A stretch of 64,000 nucleotides of DNA from Harmothoe impar (Eukaryota; Annelida; Polychaeta; Phyllodocida; Polynoidae): the NCBI GenBank assembly GCA_947462335.1, contig OX381714.1, positions 17,828,618 through 17,892,617 on the forward strand. The letters are read 5' to 3'. The notes beneath the pieces were generated by a model. The model did not search any database, was not told the DNA's origin, and saw only the letters and a program-made list of their open reading frames with translations. The translations under genes were made by a program, and so were the position numbers. This document shows, piece by piece, positions 50,067 through 60,500 of this stretch. The stretch's first letter is position 1. Each line of letters opens with the position of its first letter.

Positions 50067-50486
50067 AGGCATCAACTAATGTGCTTTTGGCACGGCTCTG
50101 TTTTCGTGCAATAAACCAGACCATAACAACAGACATCTATCATCACTATAGTGCAGTCCATACTCATGGAATAGCAATGCAGTGCAGATAAGGTTTGTAG
50201 CCCAATAAGCAGATAACGTTGGTGGGTCATATATTATTCATGTAGTACGGTGCACGCTAAACACTGTAGGAACAGTACACAGTTAGCTGATCACCTATGG
50301 TGGTTGGTTGTGTTTGTAAGCAAAACTACAGGGGGTGATAGCACAGTATTTATAGGGAGTTAAACATTGTAAAAGTATGTGTTGGTGGCTATGGACATGT
50401 ATTATATAGTGCACTAATGGTTTTGTGGTACATGTATAGTGGTCTGTAAGAGCAGGAAATAATGATGTTATGATATAGATGACTAG
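50067..50486. other. Intergenic DNA
   Basis: Nothing recognised. Confidence 0.4.
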
Positions 50487-50990
50487 GCTAACTATATTGG
50501 TTTACATAACAAAGACTAGGATAACTACAAGAACATGACTAGGCTAAGTAAGTTACTGGTGAAGGGGATAGATGAACCTATGATGATATAAAATGACCAC
50601 TCAGTGCCTGTTTAGGACCCTTATGAGATTGCATTAGTCATATTGGTATGGAGATATAACATAGTGCATGTAAAGCATAACAGAAGAAGAGCCAGCTGCG
50701 TAATTGAAAAGGAATTAACCCATAACAAGGAATGTATTCTATGTACTAGGCTAACTATAGAGGACTAGGCTAACTCAAAATACAAGGTTGTGAAAAAAGA
50801 ATCAAGCCTATAATATACCATTTATATGGATTGCCCATGCCTGTTTATGCATAATTTAAGGATATACCAACCATGCACCCAGAGGCCTTACTCCACTGTT
50901 AGTCCTATACTGCATTTCACCTCATACTAGTTCTCACAACAGACTTAGTTAGCCTAGTCACATCAATATAGTTAGCCTAGTCCTCAATCT
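50487..50990. mobile_element. Possible foldback element with ACTAGGCTAAC words
   Basis: ACTAGGCTAAC-type words occur at about 50,488, 50,516 (variant), 50,537, 50,748 and 50,766 in one orientation and as GTTAGCCTAGT at about 50,949 and 50,971 in the other. The plan recalls the element at 11,865 but the word is different. Ends not defined. Confidence 0.45.
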
Positions 50991-51254
50991 TTATTTCAGG
51001 CTGATATCTCTATTATTACATTGATTTAGTGAGGACAGCAGTCACCTATATGACCGCATATACCTAAACTAAGATTCTACCAACTATTATGTATAAAGAA
51101 TATCAAGTATTTACACCACAAATAGACAGCATCTGTTAGCATTGCTTACTCACCATCGGCCATCATTGATCAGCTAACTATACATTTCAGGCCCAGTGTT
51201 CTTACAGTGCTCATGGAATAGTAATGTAATAAACACACAAATCCAGAGTTGATG
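50991..51254. other. Intergenic DNA before the LTR
   Basis: Nothing recognised. Confidence 0.4.
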
Positions 51255-51743
51255 TGTAATATAACCATATTTACCCCCCTATTATTATCATTATTATTTA
51301 CAGTGCATGCATGTATTTACTCCAGTTATGGATGAATAATTGGTGTGTTTGTGTGGTGTGCCTCTGCACCACCCTTCCCTCCTCCAGGTTCTTGGAATCA
51401 GTTCCAGACAGGAGGATGGGAGGGTGGTAGTGGTCTGATGAGGTTGACAGGGGGTGATTAGTGAGTGGCTATTGAGGTTGAACCAATCAGGGCAGAGGTA
51501 CCACCATTTTGGGGCCTGAGGTGAGGGCTGTGCATGCTAGGCCCCTCCCTCTGGGCTGGAGGAAGGGCCAATATGGTGAGCTGCTCAGAGCTGGAAGATC
51601 AGAGGAAGGAGAGCAGGCCCTGTGTTAACATCTGAGAAAGTGGAGGTGCAGTCAGTGGGTAACCACTGACATATGTTGGACTTGGTGGTCAAGAAATAAA
51701 GAACCTGGTTAATTCTATTTACTCTCAGAGTTGTTATGTTACA
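51255..51743 (+). repeat. Inferred 5' LTR
   Basis: Proposed ends TGTAATATAAC and GTTATGTTACA are inverted, begin with TG and end with CA. Inside: a CCAAT box (AACCAATCAG at 51,481-51,490) and AATAAA at 51,695-51,700 about 45 bp before the end, as in U3-R-U5. The primer-binding site follows 15 bp downstream. The partner LTR lies outside the window, so the ends rest on these signals alone. Confidence 0.6.
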
Positions 51744-51758
51744 ACACAGAGGTAAATA

Positions 51759-51780
51759 TGGTGCCGTGTGACCAGGATTC
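51759..51780 (+). other. Primer-binding site, tRNA-His-like
   Basis: TGGTGCCGTG is complementary to the 3' end of animal tRNA-His including CCA. After two extra bases (TG), ACCAGGATTC continues the complement into the T-arm of insect-type tRNA-His. The tRNA sequence is recalled, not searched. Confidence 0.55.
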
Positions 51781-51829
51781 TTAAAAGCCAAAAGCTGCCA
51801 AGTCCAACCAAAATGCCCCTCCTACTAGT

Positions 51830-52025
51830 GAACTGTTACTGTGGTGATCCCCACTACCACTAAGGGCCTGCTCAGCCGTGCTGCCGTGCTGCCGCCCTGC
51901 CCCCGTGCCCAGCTGCCTGTGATTCAGGAAGAGCCGTGCTGTCGTGTGAGGGTCTACTGTCGGTCGTGAGAGGGTCCGCTGTCGCTCGTGAGAGGGTCTG
52001 CTGTCGCTCGTGAGAGGGTCTGCTG
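51830..52025 (+). repeat. Leader segment with GTCGCTCGTGAGAGGGTCTG repeats
   Basis: About four tandem 25-bp units (51,940-52,022), preceded by GTGCTGCCGTGCTGCC repeats. Lies in the transcribed leader just before the short start-codon exon. Confidence 0.6.
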
Positions 52026-52029
52026 AACT

Positions 52030-52043
52030 ATGGATCGGTGAGT
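52030..52043 (+). promoter_or_regulatory. Leader start codon and splice donor
   Basis: An ATG opens a frame of two codons plus two bases, ended by a consensus donor (CG then GTGAGT; intron would begin at 52,038). This phase fits the acceptor at 63,480 in front of env exactly, and it supplies the start codon that env lacks. It is therefore the likely first exon of the subgenomic env RNA. Inference from phase and consensus; no transcript seen. Confidence 0.6.
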
Positions 52044-52240
52044 AGTGTCAGTCAATTTTTAAAAAAAGGAGCAAGTGTGATCAAGAACTAAAAGGAGGTC
52101 TAATGAACTAATCAACCAAAGGAGGAAAAAAAAGGAGGTTTATGAACAAATCCATCACTGGAGGACAAAGGAGGTGTAACTATTTTGAGGAGGCAGAATA
52201 TTATGTTATTGGAGGTAATTGAGGAGGTAATTTTGTGGTG

Positions 52241-52690
52241 GTGAAAAGGTCAATCATTTACAGAAATAAGTAAAATCTGAATTTATAAATCAATAATCTA
52301 GGAGTGGATTTCTGAATGGTATATGTAAGGCATTTGTAGGCTGGACCCTGTCAAAAGTGGTGCAAATATTTCTGTTTTATTTTCTAATTGGTGAAAGGGT
52401 CAATCATTTACAGAAATAAGTAAAATCTGAATTTATAAATCAATAATCCAGGAGTGGATTTCTGAATGGTATATGTAAGGCATTTGTAGGCTGGACCCTG
52501 TCAAAAGTGGTGCAAATATTTCTGTTTTATTCTCTAATTGGTGAAAGGGTCAATCATTTACAGAAATAAGTAAAATCTGAATTTATAAATCAATAATCCA
52601 GGAGTGGATTTCTGAATGGTATATGCAAGGCATTTGTAGGCTGGACTCTGTCAAAAGTGGTGCAAATATTTCTGTTTTATTCCCTTATTG
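52241..52690 (+). repeat. Three tandem copies of a 150-bp unit
   Basis: GTGAAAAGGTCAATCATTTA recurs at 52,241, 52,391 and 52,541, with a partial fourth start at 52,691. The units differ at only a few bases, so the array is recent. Non-coding, in the element's leader/intron. Confidence 0.95.
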
Positions 52691-54029
52691 GTGAAAAGAC
52701 AAAATCTTGAAAAATAAGAAATCTGTAAAGACTTGTTTTTGAATGCCTTCCGGCTACTTTCTGTAAGAAGTGTTTTAGCAAGTAATTTTGCAAGTCAAAA
52801 ATATAAATATATGGAATAAATCTATGAAGAGTCCAGTATAGATGCTTGTAGATGTCTCTTGGGTAGTAATGGTATTCAATCAAGTAGACCAAAAAGGGAA
52901 AAACTGAGAATATATATGTAGAAGTTATGCATGCATGGTTTTGAGATGATATAGGTATTTCCCTTGAATGGTTCAAATCATTGTGTGTACAATTGCAAAG
53001 GACAAGTATAGGCTCACTGTATGGTAATCTGTGTGAGGTACTTAATATGATCTGTTGAATGTTGAAGGGTATAAGTATGGCAAAGTCATAAGCAAAGGAG
53101 TTTGCCAGACTTATATATATTCCATGGGGTGTTACTGATAATTTGTCAACTGCTGAAAGTACAAAAGTGGGGGTAGACTTACAGTTTTGCATGTGAATAT
53201 CTTTATAACCATTTTCAAAAAGGGCAACAAATATTGATCTGTGATTCTGGCAAGTGGCAAAAGTATATGAAAAAGAAATCTGGATAATATGTTTGAAAGT
53301 GGTGTATGAATGCTATTAGTTTCATCTAAGTGGTAAGATTGTTTTTGGTTCTTTGGCAGTGGGTACAATTTCCACAAGCAGTGGTAGAATATACTGTAAA
53401 TGGGGACTAGGGGTGATAGAATAGACCAATGTCTGTAGGAACATACAGAAGGGTCCTTTTCACAGAGTAGACGATAGTTTTAGTTTCTGAGACTGGAGGA
53501 TTTAATCCTAAAGGGAACGGCGTAGAGAATTCTATTTTCATTCAAACAAACACCACTGTGGCGGTTGGAATTGCCAGGGTTTGGTCCGTTCTAAGAACAA
53601 AGAAAATCTATTCCAACATTGTTTGTCTGAATAGGCTCGGATAAGCGGATGTGAGTCAGAGTGGGTCTGGTGACATGAGGAGATATCCCTATCAGCTTTA
53701 GGAAATAGGTTGTTGACTGTATCGGTCTGTGTTTACAGGTATCTGCTTACTGTATACAGGAACAGAAGCCTGATACTGTGGACTGACTTCTGTTTGTGTC
53801 TGGGATAGGGAGGGGAAGGCAGATAACAGTCTTGGTACTGGGTGCAGACAATAAGATTAATGACCCACGGCCATTTATAGACAGTTGTGTCTGGACTGGG
53901 TGTGTAGACTTGCATAGGGCATAGGGTATTTGGGAAAGTCTGTTGAACGTTGGATTCATGAGAGATATTACTCAGGGCACATGCTGCAATATATCAATAG
54001 TTAGTCAACAAGAAAATATGACATATGTA
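52691..54029. other. Retroelement leader, no sense gene
   Basis: No plus-strand coding frame. A 171-codon minus-strand frame (52,677-53,192) is open but without recognised motifs and partly overlaps the repeat array; it is not called as a gene. Confidence 0.5.
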
Positions 54030-54775
54030 CATTGATTAATTTTGTTGATTATTAGTCAAGGGGTCGTTTGACAAGTTTTGGTTGATTAAGTTTAATTATT
54101 CTATCTGGTACTTAGGTTATTGACAGACTTGTGTTTTGTTGATAATTGGTGTGAGTCAATGCTAATTGGGGTCATCAATTGTCTATTAAGTTAATTATTC
54201 CATCTGGTACCTAAATTATTGACACACTTGTGTTTGATTGATAATTGGGATGAGTCAATGCTAATTGAGGTCATCAATTGTCAATTAAGTTAATTATTCC
54301 ATCTGGTACTGAAGTTATTGACAGACTTGTGTTTGATTGATAATTGGGATGAGCGGATGCTAATTAGGGTCATCAATTGTCAATTAAGTTAATTATTCCA
54401 TCTGGTACCTAAATTATTGACACACTTGTGTTTGATTGATAATTGGGATGAGTCAATGCTAATTGGGGTCATCAATTGTCAATTAAGTTAATTATTCCAT
54501 CTGGTACTGAAATTGTTGACAGACTTGTGTTTGATTGATAATTGGGATGAGCGGATGCTGGTTAGGGTCATCAATTGTCAATTAAGTTAATTATTCCATC
54601 TGGTACCTAGATTATTGACACACTTGTGTTTGATTGATAATTGGGATGAGTCAATGCTAATTGGGGTCATCAATTGTCAATTAAGTTAATTATTCCATCT
54701 GGTACCTAAATTATTGACACACTTGTGTTTGATTGATAATTGGGATGAGTCAATACTAATTAGGGTCTCTAATTG
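54030..54775 (+). repeat. About 7.5 tandem copies of a ~98-bp unit
   Basis: Units start near 54,094, 54,195, 54,293, 54,391, 54,490, 54,590 and 54,688 (AATTATTCCATCTGGTACC). Two types alternate: A with ATTGACACACTTG and GAGTCAATGCTAATTGGGG, B with TTGACAGACTTG and GAGCGGATGC, giving an A-B-A-B-A-A order. AT-rich, non-coding, in the leader. Confidence 0.9.
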
Positions 54776-55134
54776 GACCAACGCCATTTTTTGGGACTTA
54801 TTAAAATAATATTTTGCATGCCAACTCAGTAGTAGTTGGGACGGACCCAGTTGGTGTCAAATAGTGGATTGATTGAAAATTAGCTGAGTTATTAGCAATT
54901 ATATAATAACCCCTTTTAGTCTATATAAATGTCTGCACATAAGGTGTGTATGGGAGACTGAACTATAACATCTGTATGAAGAGTGAGGTCTAGGCTTGGG
55001 GACCCTGAAATGCACAGAGACTATTCTCAAGTGGCCTGTCAGACTCAGAATGGTCCAGAGTGATTGACCGTAATGCACTGAGGCCCCCTGGTGAGAATTT
55101 CTGTAACCTCTAGTAGTCACAGAGGGTACTTGAT

Positions 55135-55593
55135 ATGCTGAAGCCTTATTTATATTCAGATATTGATTTGAATGATGATGACATTATTATCAAAATCCAT
55201 CAGTTCAATGCCTGCCTGAATAGTCCACTAATCATTAAATCATCCCAAACCAAGGCAACTGGAACTGAACCTCCACAAAGACAAGACAAGGGTACACAGG
55301 TAGACATTAAACCTCTTCCCCATAAATCCCAGGTTAAAGGTAATAAGAGACAGGTTAAACAGAAACCAGCCCCCACCCAAGTTGTTCAGAAAAAAGGCAA
55401 AGGTAGAAAGAGAGATAGAAAGCTTACACCCCCACGTGTATGCTGTGGGGTTAGTTATAGCTACTCATCAAACCTTAGCAGACATAAGAGGGTAGAACAT
55501 AGAAAATTGACAAACACCTGTGCGATCTGCAACAAGGTTTATAGGAGGAAGGATTATCTGAAATCCCATATGGAGCAGAAACATACAGAGTAA
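55135..55593 (+). CDS. Leader ORF: small C2H2 zinc-finger protein
   Basis: 152 codons from an ATG at 55,135, ahead of gag. Residues 1-40 are neutral to acidic. Residues 41-100 are very basic and disordered (KKGKGRKRDRK; probable nuclear signal and nucleic-acid contact). Then come two zinc fingers: finger 1 with C104, H117, H122 and a displaced first Cys (C103 instead of a C-x2-C pair), and finger 2, C129-x2-C132-x12-H145-x4-H150, canonical. The tail KHTE ends the last finger. It could bind DNA or the element's RNA, or shield zinc-finger-like host sequence captured by the element. The AG at 55,121-55,122 just upstream is a possible splice acceptor. Not a usual part of gypsy elements. An alternative is a host gene exon trapped in the leader. 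Confidence 0.7.
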   Translation: MLKPYLYSDIDLNDDDIIIKIHQFNACLNSPLIIKSSQTKATGTEPPQRQDKGTQVDIKPLPHKSQVKGNKRQVKQKPAPTQVVQKKGKGRKRDRKLTPPRVCCGVSYSYSSNLSRHKRVEHRKLTNTCAICNKVYRRKDYLKSHMEQKHTE

Positions 55594-55668
55594 TTCCACT
55601 GGAATCTTGCTCCTCCTGTGCACAGATGTGAACAGGGGTGCTGATAAGCAAGATTAGGTTTACAGGGT

Positions 55669-56128
55669 GACTTACAGGTGTGACAGCTAGTAGTATAGGA
55701 CAAGTTGACATTGACTTACAGGTGTGACAGTTAGTAGTATAGGACAAGTTGACATTGACTTACAGGTGTGACAGTTAGTAGTATAGGACAAGTTGACATT
55801 GACTCAGAACAGGTGTGACAGTTAGTAGTATAGGACAAGTTGACATTGACTCAGAACAGGTGTGACAGTTAGTAGTATAGGACAATTTGACATTGACTCA
55901 GAACAGGTGTGACAGTTAGTAGTATAGGACAAGTTGACATTGATTCAGAACAGGTGTGACAGTTAGTAGTATAGGACAATTTGACATTGACTCAGAACAG
56001 GTGTGACAGTTAGTAGTATAGGACAAGTTGACATTGATTCAGAACAGGTGTGACAGTTAGTAGTATAGGACAAGTTGACATTGACTCAGAACAGGTGTGA
56101 CAGTTAGTAGTATAGGACAAGTGGACAT
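55669..56128 (+). repeat. About ten tandem copies of a 44-47-bp unit before gag
   Basis: Unit core GGTGTGACAGTTAGTAGTAT then AGGACAAGTTGACATTGACT. The first copies are 44 bp (CTTACAGG junction) and later ones 47 bp (CTCAGAACAGG junction). Ends about 220 bp before the gag start. No coding frame. Confidence 0.95.
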
Positions 56129-56350
56129 TTACTTGGGTAGCTTGACAGTATTAAGTTGAAATTTAGCATTGACTTTGCACTTTGAAATTCTTCAGTTCCA
56201 TAATTTGGATTTTGGAAATAGTTTATCTTTAGTTCAACACATTCAATTTATTTTTTGAAATTTGACTTTAGTTGGACATTGCCTTTTGGAATCTTGACAT
56301 TTGACTTGAGTTAGATATTAACATCAGAGTAGACAGTGACTGCAGACAAG

Positions 56351-57523
56351 ATGGAGGGAATTGAGGAACTTCAGCGACAATTAGCTGCAACTCAGTTGGC
56401 TGTTCAACAGAGAGATGAGCAGATTAGAGGACAGCAGGAACACAATGCACAGATTACACAAGACCATCAGCAGGTTGTTAATGTACTGAGACAGGAAATT
56501 GTAAATGCACAACAGGGACAGGAGGGTGGAGGTGTACAGGTTGTTGAGGGTCTCAACAAACTCGTATCCGAGATGGTCATTGGACAATTGCTAATTAATG
56601 TCCCACAGTACCATGGGGAGGTCAAGGGGTATAAAGAGTGGATAAAAAGCATAGAAAGAAATTCTATGGCCGTGAATGATAACGATCAGTGCCGAGTGCG
56701 ACTAGCCCTTCAGAGCTCTAGAGGGATCGTGGCGGAGTTCATCCACCGATACCAGCGGGATGAACCAGGTGCCAACTGGGGTGCTCTGAAAGATGAGCTT
56801 GGCTCACGCTTTGGTGAGGTGCAAGATGAAGGGCACTCTCTTAGTATTTTGAGGCGGATGAAGCAGAGTTCACACGAAAGCCCAACAATTTTTGCGGAGC
56901 GAATTTTGGATATTGCGGCAGACTCATTCCCTGGAGAAGATTTGGATAATCGCATTATCGCAAATCAATTGATCGAAGTCTTCATTGATGGACTTAGAGA
57001 TGCTCAGGTGAGTCGCCGAGTGATGAGAGGCTTAAAGGACAAGCCAAATAAGACCCTAGACAGTGCAGTCCGTATAGCAAGGGACGAACAAGACATGCAA
57101 AAGCGATTCACCTTGCGGAAGAAGGAGGTACCAATGGAGGTTGACGTTATTGGAGGACAGAAGGGACAAGCCAGTGGAGGTGATAAGGAAACAAGCTTCA
57201 ATGGTCGGTGTTTCAACTGTGGCAAGATTGGTCATATGGCAAGGGAGTGTAGGGGCAACGGCCAGCCAGCATGCTACCAGTGTGGAGGACTCGGACACAA
57301 GGCAAGAGAATGTAGAGCTCGTCAGTGCTATAGATGTGGACAATTTGGTCACATACAAAGGGACTGCCAGCAGAAGGAACCATCCCAACCACACAACAAT
57401 TGGCAGTACGGCTCACATCAACCAAATCAGTGGTCAAGACAAGGGCAAGCAGCTCCAGCCAATTTCAGTTCACCCCAACAGCGTCAGTGGCCGGGAAACG
57501 GACGGGCGGGTCCAGCCCAGTAG
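56351..57523 (+). CDS. gag: Gag polyprotein of the Ty3/gypsy element
   Basis: 390 residues from the ATG at 56,351 (AAGATGG, good context), chosen over an in-frame GTG 15 bases earlier. Residues 1-55 are a Gln-rich coiled coil. Residues about 75-260 match a gypsy-type capsid (YKEWIKSIERN; LILRRMKQ-like helix; FIDGLRD). Then come three CCHC zinc knuckles at 287-300, 308-321 and 326-339 (CFNCGKIGHMAREC, CYQCGGLGHKAREC, CYRCGQFGHIQRDC) for genomic RNA binding, followed by a Gln/Pro-rich tail. The stop at 57,521-57,523 sits inside a hairpin just after a -1 slippery site, so a fraction of ribosomes would continue into pol. Confidence 0.93.
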   Translation: MEGIEELQRQLAATQLAVQQRDEQIRGQQEHNAQITQDHQQVVNVLRQEIVNAQQGQEGGGVQVVEGLNKLVSEMVIGQLLINVPQYHGEVKGYKEWIKSIERNSMAVNDNDQCRVRLALQSSRGIVAEFIHRYQRDEPGANWGALKDELGSRFGEVQDEGHSLSILRRMKQSSHESPTIFAERILDIAADSFPGEDLDNRIIANQLIEVFIDGLRDAQVSRRVMRGLKDKPNKTLDSAVRIARDEQDMQKRFTLRKKEVPMEVDVIGGQKGQASGGDKETSFNGRCFNCGKIGHMARECRGNGQPACYQCGGLGHKARECRARQCYRCGQFGHIQRDCQQKEPSQPHNNWQYGSHQPNQWSRQGQAAPANFSSPQQRQWPGNGRAGPAQ

Positions 57524-57532
57524 GCTGGACCC
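57493..57532 (+). promoter_or_regulatory. -1 programmed ribosomal frameshift signal
   Basis: The heptamer GGGAAAC at 57,493-57,499 lies in the gag frame as G GGA AAC, the X XXY YYZ pattern. After an 8-nt spacer a perfect 10-bp stem follows: GGGTCCAGCC (57,508-57,517), loop CAGTA, GGCTGGACCC (57,523-57,532). The gag stop codon overlaps loop and stem. Pol lies in the -1 frame and is open across the site. Confidence 0.88.
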
Positions 57533-60500
57533 AATACAAGGAAAGGGATCACTGGGTGATGCCAAGAAGGTCAAGGTTTGGAAAGCAGTCGGTGAAGAAG
57601 AGGGAAAGAACTCCAAATTACAACAATCATCATCTGACAATTGAGAACACTGTACCGCCTCATGAAAGGAGAATCACAATAACTCAAAGGGTGGAGGCCG
57701 ACAAGCCATCTTGTAAAATTAAAATCGGAAAATTGGTTACAAGATCCCTTCTTGACACAGGAGCTCAGGTGAGTCTTATATCTGCTGCATTCTTCAACCA
57801 GGTGAAGAGACAAGGAAATATATTGGTAAGAAGGACTTGCATTCAGTTAATTGGTGCGGACGGTCGAAACTTGGAAACATGGGGTGAGGTAGTACTCACT
57901 GTACATCTGGGAGGGGAAGAGATAACCCATTCATTCTTGATTGTAGATGCGTTGAACCATCCTATCATAATGGGATGGGACATCATTTGTGAGAAGGGTA
58001 TGGTAATTGATGGTGCTGCAAGGAAGGTTTGCTTCAAGGGTGTGGAGATTGAGCTCCAGAGTGACCTGGAGGTGTCTTCACTGGTGAGATTGGTGGAGAC
58101 CGTTCAGCTTCCACCTCAAACTGTTGGATGTTGTGTAGCAAAGAGAGCAAGAACAACTGGACATAAGGTAGGGGAATACCTATGTACAGCCATTCCAACT
58201 GGCGTTCTGGCTGATGAACCTGGGGTTATGGTGATGAACACCCTGAACCAAGTTAGAAAAGGAAAAAACTTCATGATCAATCTGGTAAATAGCACAGGAA
58301 GACATTACACATTGAAGAAGGGTACTGTCATCGGGACTATGGAAGAGATCAACCATGTTAAACAGAGAGAGGTTGCATCAGTTGGAATACCCATACAGAA
58401 GAAGACCAAGAGAAAGGTGAACACCATTGAAGAATTGCTGCAGGAGAATCAGGATATGTTTGCTGCCTCTGACAAAGAATTGGGAAGAACACATCTTATG
58501 GAAATGACAATAGACACTGGAGATAGTCCTCCAATTGCCATGAAGGCCTATAGAGCGCCTCTTCAAAAGCGAAAATTCATAGAAGAGAAGGTGGACGAAC
58601 TACTCAAAGCAGGCTTGATCACCAAAAGCCGCAGCCCATGGTCAGCTCCTGTTGTGATAGTGTCAAAGAAGGATGGAGGTGACCGCTTATGTATAGATTA
58701 CAGGAAGCTGAATGATGTTACAAAGAAGTATGTGTGGCCTTTACCACATATTGATGACCTGCTAGCATCATTCAACGGGGCTAAATACTTCTCCAGCCTT
58801 GATTTACGAAGCGGCTATTATCAAGTTGAAATGAATAAGGGAGACAGGGAGAAGACAACATTTGCCACCCATTGTGGCCTTTTCCAGTTCAACGTCATGC
58901 CATTTGGGTTAACCAATGCACCTGGGATGTTCCAAGAGTTGATGACAGAAGTACTAAAGGGTATACACGGTGTATATGCAACAGCTTACCTCGATGATGT
59001 CATCGTGTGGTCTAGGACAGAGAAAGAACATCTGGAACATTTGACTGAGGTATTCAATCGAATAAGGCAAGCAGGTCTCAAGCTCAAAAGATCGAAGTGT
59101 GATCTGTTCAAAAGGGAGTTACAATACCTCGGGCATACTATCTCAGCTGAAGGTGTGAAGCCACAGAGTGGGAAGATTGACATCATAAAGAATGTAGCTC
59201 AACCAGAAAATGCTACCGATGTGAGAAGTTTCTTGGGAATGACCTCCTACTACCGAAGGTACATCGCTGATTATGCCACCTTGGCAGGTCCGTTAACAAC
59301 ATTAACCAAGAAGAATGCTGAGTTCAATTGGACAGAAGAGTGTGAGACAGCCTTCAAGACCTTAAAAGAAGCCCTGGTGTCACCAAAGGTCCTCGCCTAC
59401 CCAGATATGACCAAACCCTTCATTGTGTATACAGACGCCAGTGGGACAGCAGTAGGTTCTGTGTTACTTCAAGAACAGGAAGGTAGAATGCGAGCAATTG
59501 AGTATGTGTCATCTCAGTTGAACAAAACACAGAAGAAGTGGCCAACAATAGAACGTGAGGCCTACGCCATAATGTATGCAGTGCAGAAATTCAGGCCATA
59601 CCTATGGGGTTCAAAATTCACCATACGCACGGATCATAAGCCATTGCAATTCATGTTCAAGTCAGAGATCAAAAACATAAAAATCCAGAAATGGGCAATG
59701 CAGCTTTCGGAGTTCAACTGTAAGATAGAATATATCAGTGGACCTCAAAATAAGCAGGCAGACTTCCTGAGCAGACTGAAAAGTGTCAATGTGATAAACA
59801 TGGATCAGCTGGAAGCGACAAGTGTAGAAGAACTAGACATGGAACAAGGGCAAGAACAGGATGTGGAAAATGAAATTCTTCTACCAGCATTTGAATTGGG
59901 AGATGGGCCAGTGGACATGAAGCTAGAACAAGGAAAGGATGCAAACTTAGGCAAGTTGAGGAATGATCCTAGGTATGCCACATTCGGGGATATTCTCTAC
60001 TATCTCTCAGATGAACCGAACCCAGGCCTACGTGTGGTCATACCTGGGCACATGAGACGGCTAGTACTGGAACAGTGTCATGACCAAATGTCACACATGG
60101 GAGTAGACAAGACATACTACCGTATACGAGAAAGTTTCCATTGGCCAAGAATGTTCAAAGATGTAGCTAAGTATGTGTCCCAGTGTGTTACCTGTAACTG
60201 CAGAGGACTGAAGAAGATCACACCTCCCTTGAGAGAAATGGACAAGGTACACAGGCCATTCGAGAAGGTTTCCATGGATATTGTTGGCCCATATCCTGAA
60301 AGTTACTCTGAAAACCGATACCTGTTGACGATGATGGACATATATAGCGGATGGCCTGAGATGTTTCCGATTCCTGACAAATCTGCAGAAACAGTCGCAA
60401 GAAAGATTTTAGAGGAGGTCATCCCACGCCATGCATGTATGCAGACCCTTCTTAGTGATAACGGATTGGAATTTGTCAACCGGGTAATGGATGAGATCTG

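Noticed and set aside
57141..57644. 167-codon third-frame ORF overlapping the gag-pol junction
   Set aside because: Overlaps the zinc-knuckle region where both gag and pol frames are clearly coding; no motif of its own.
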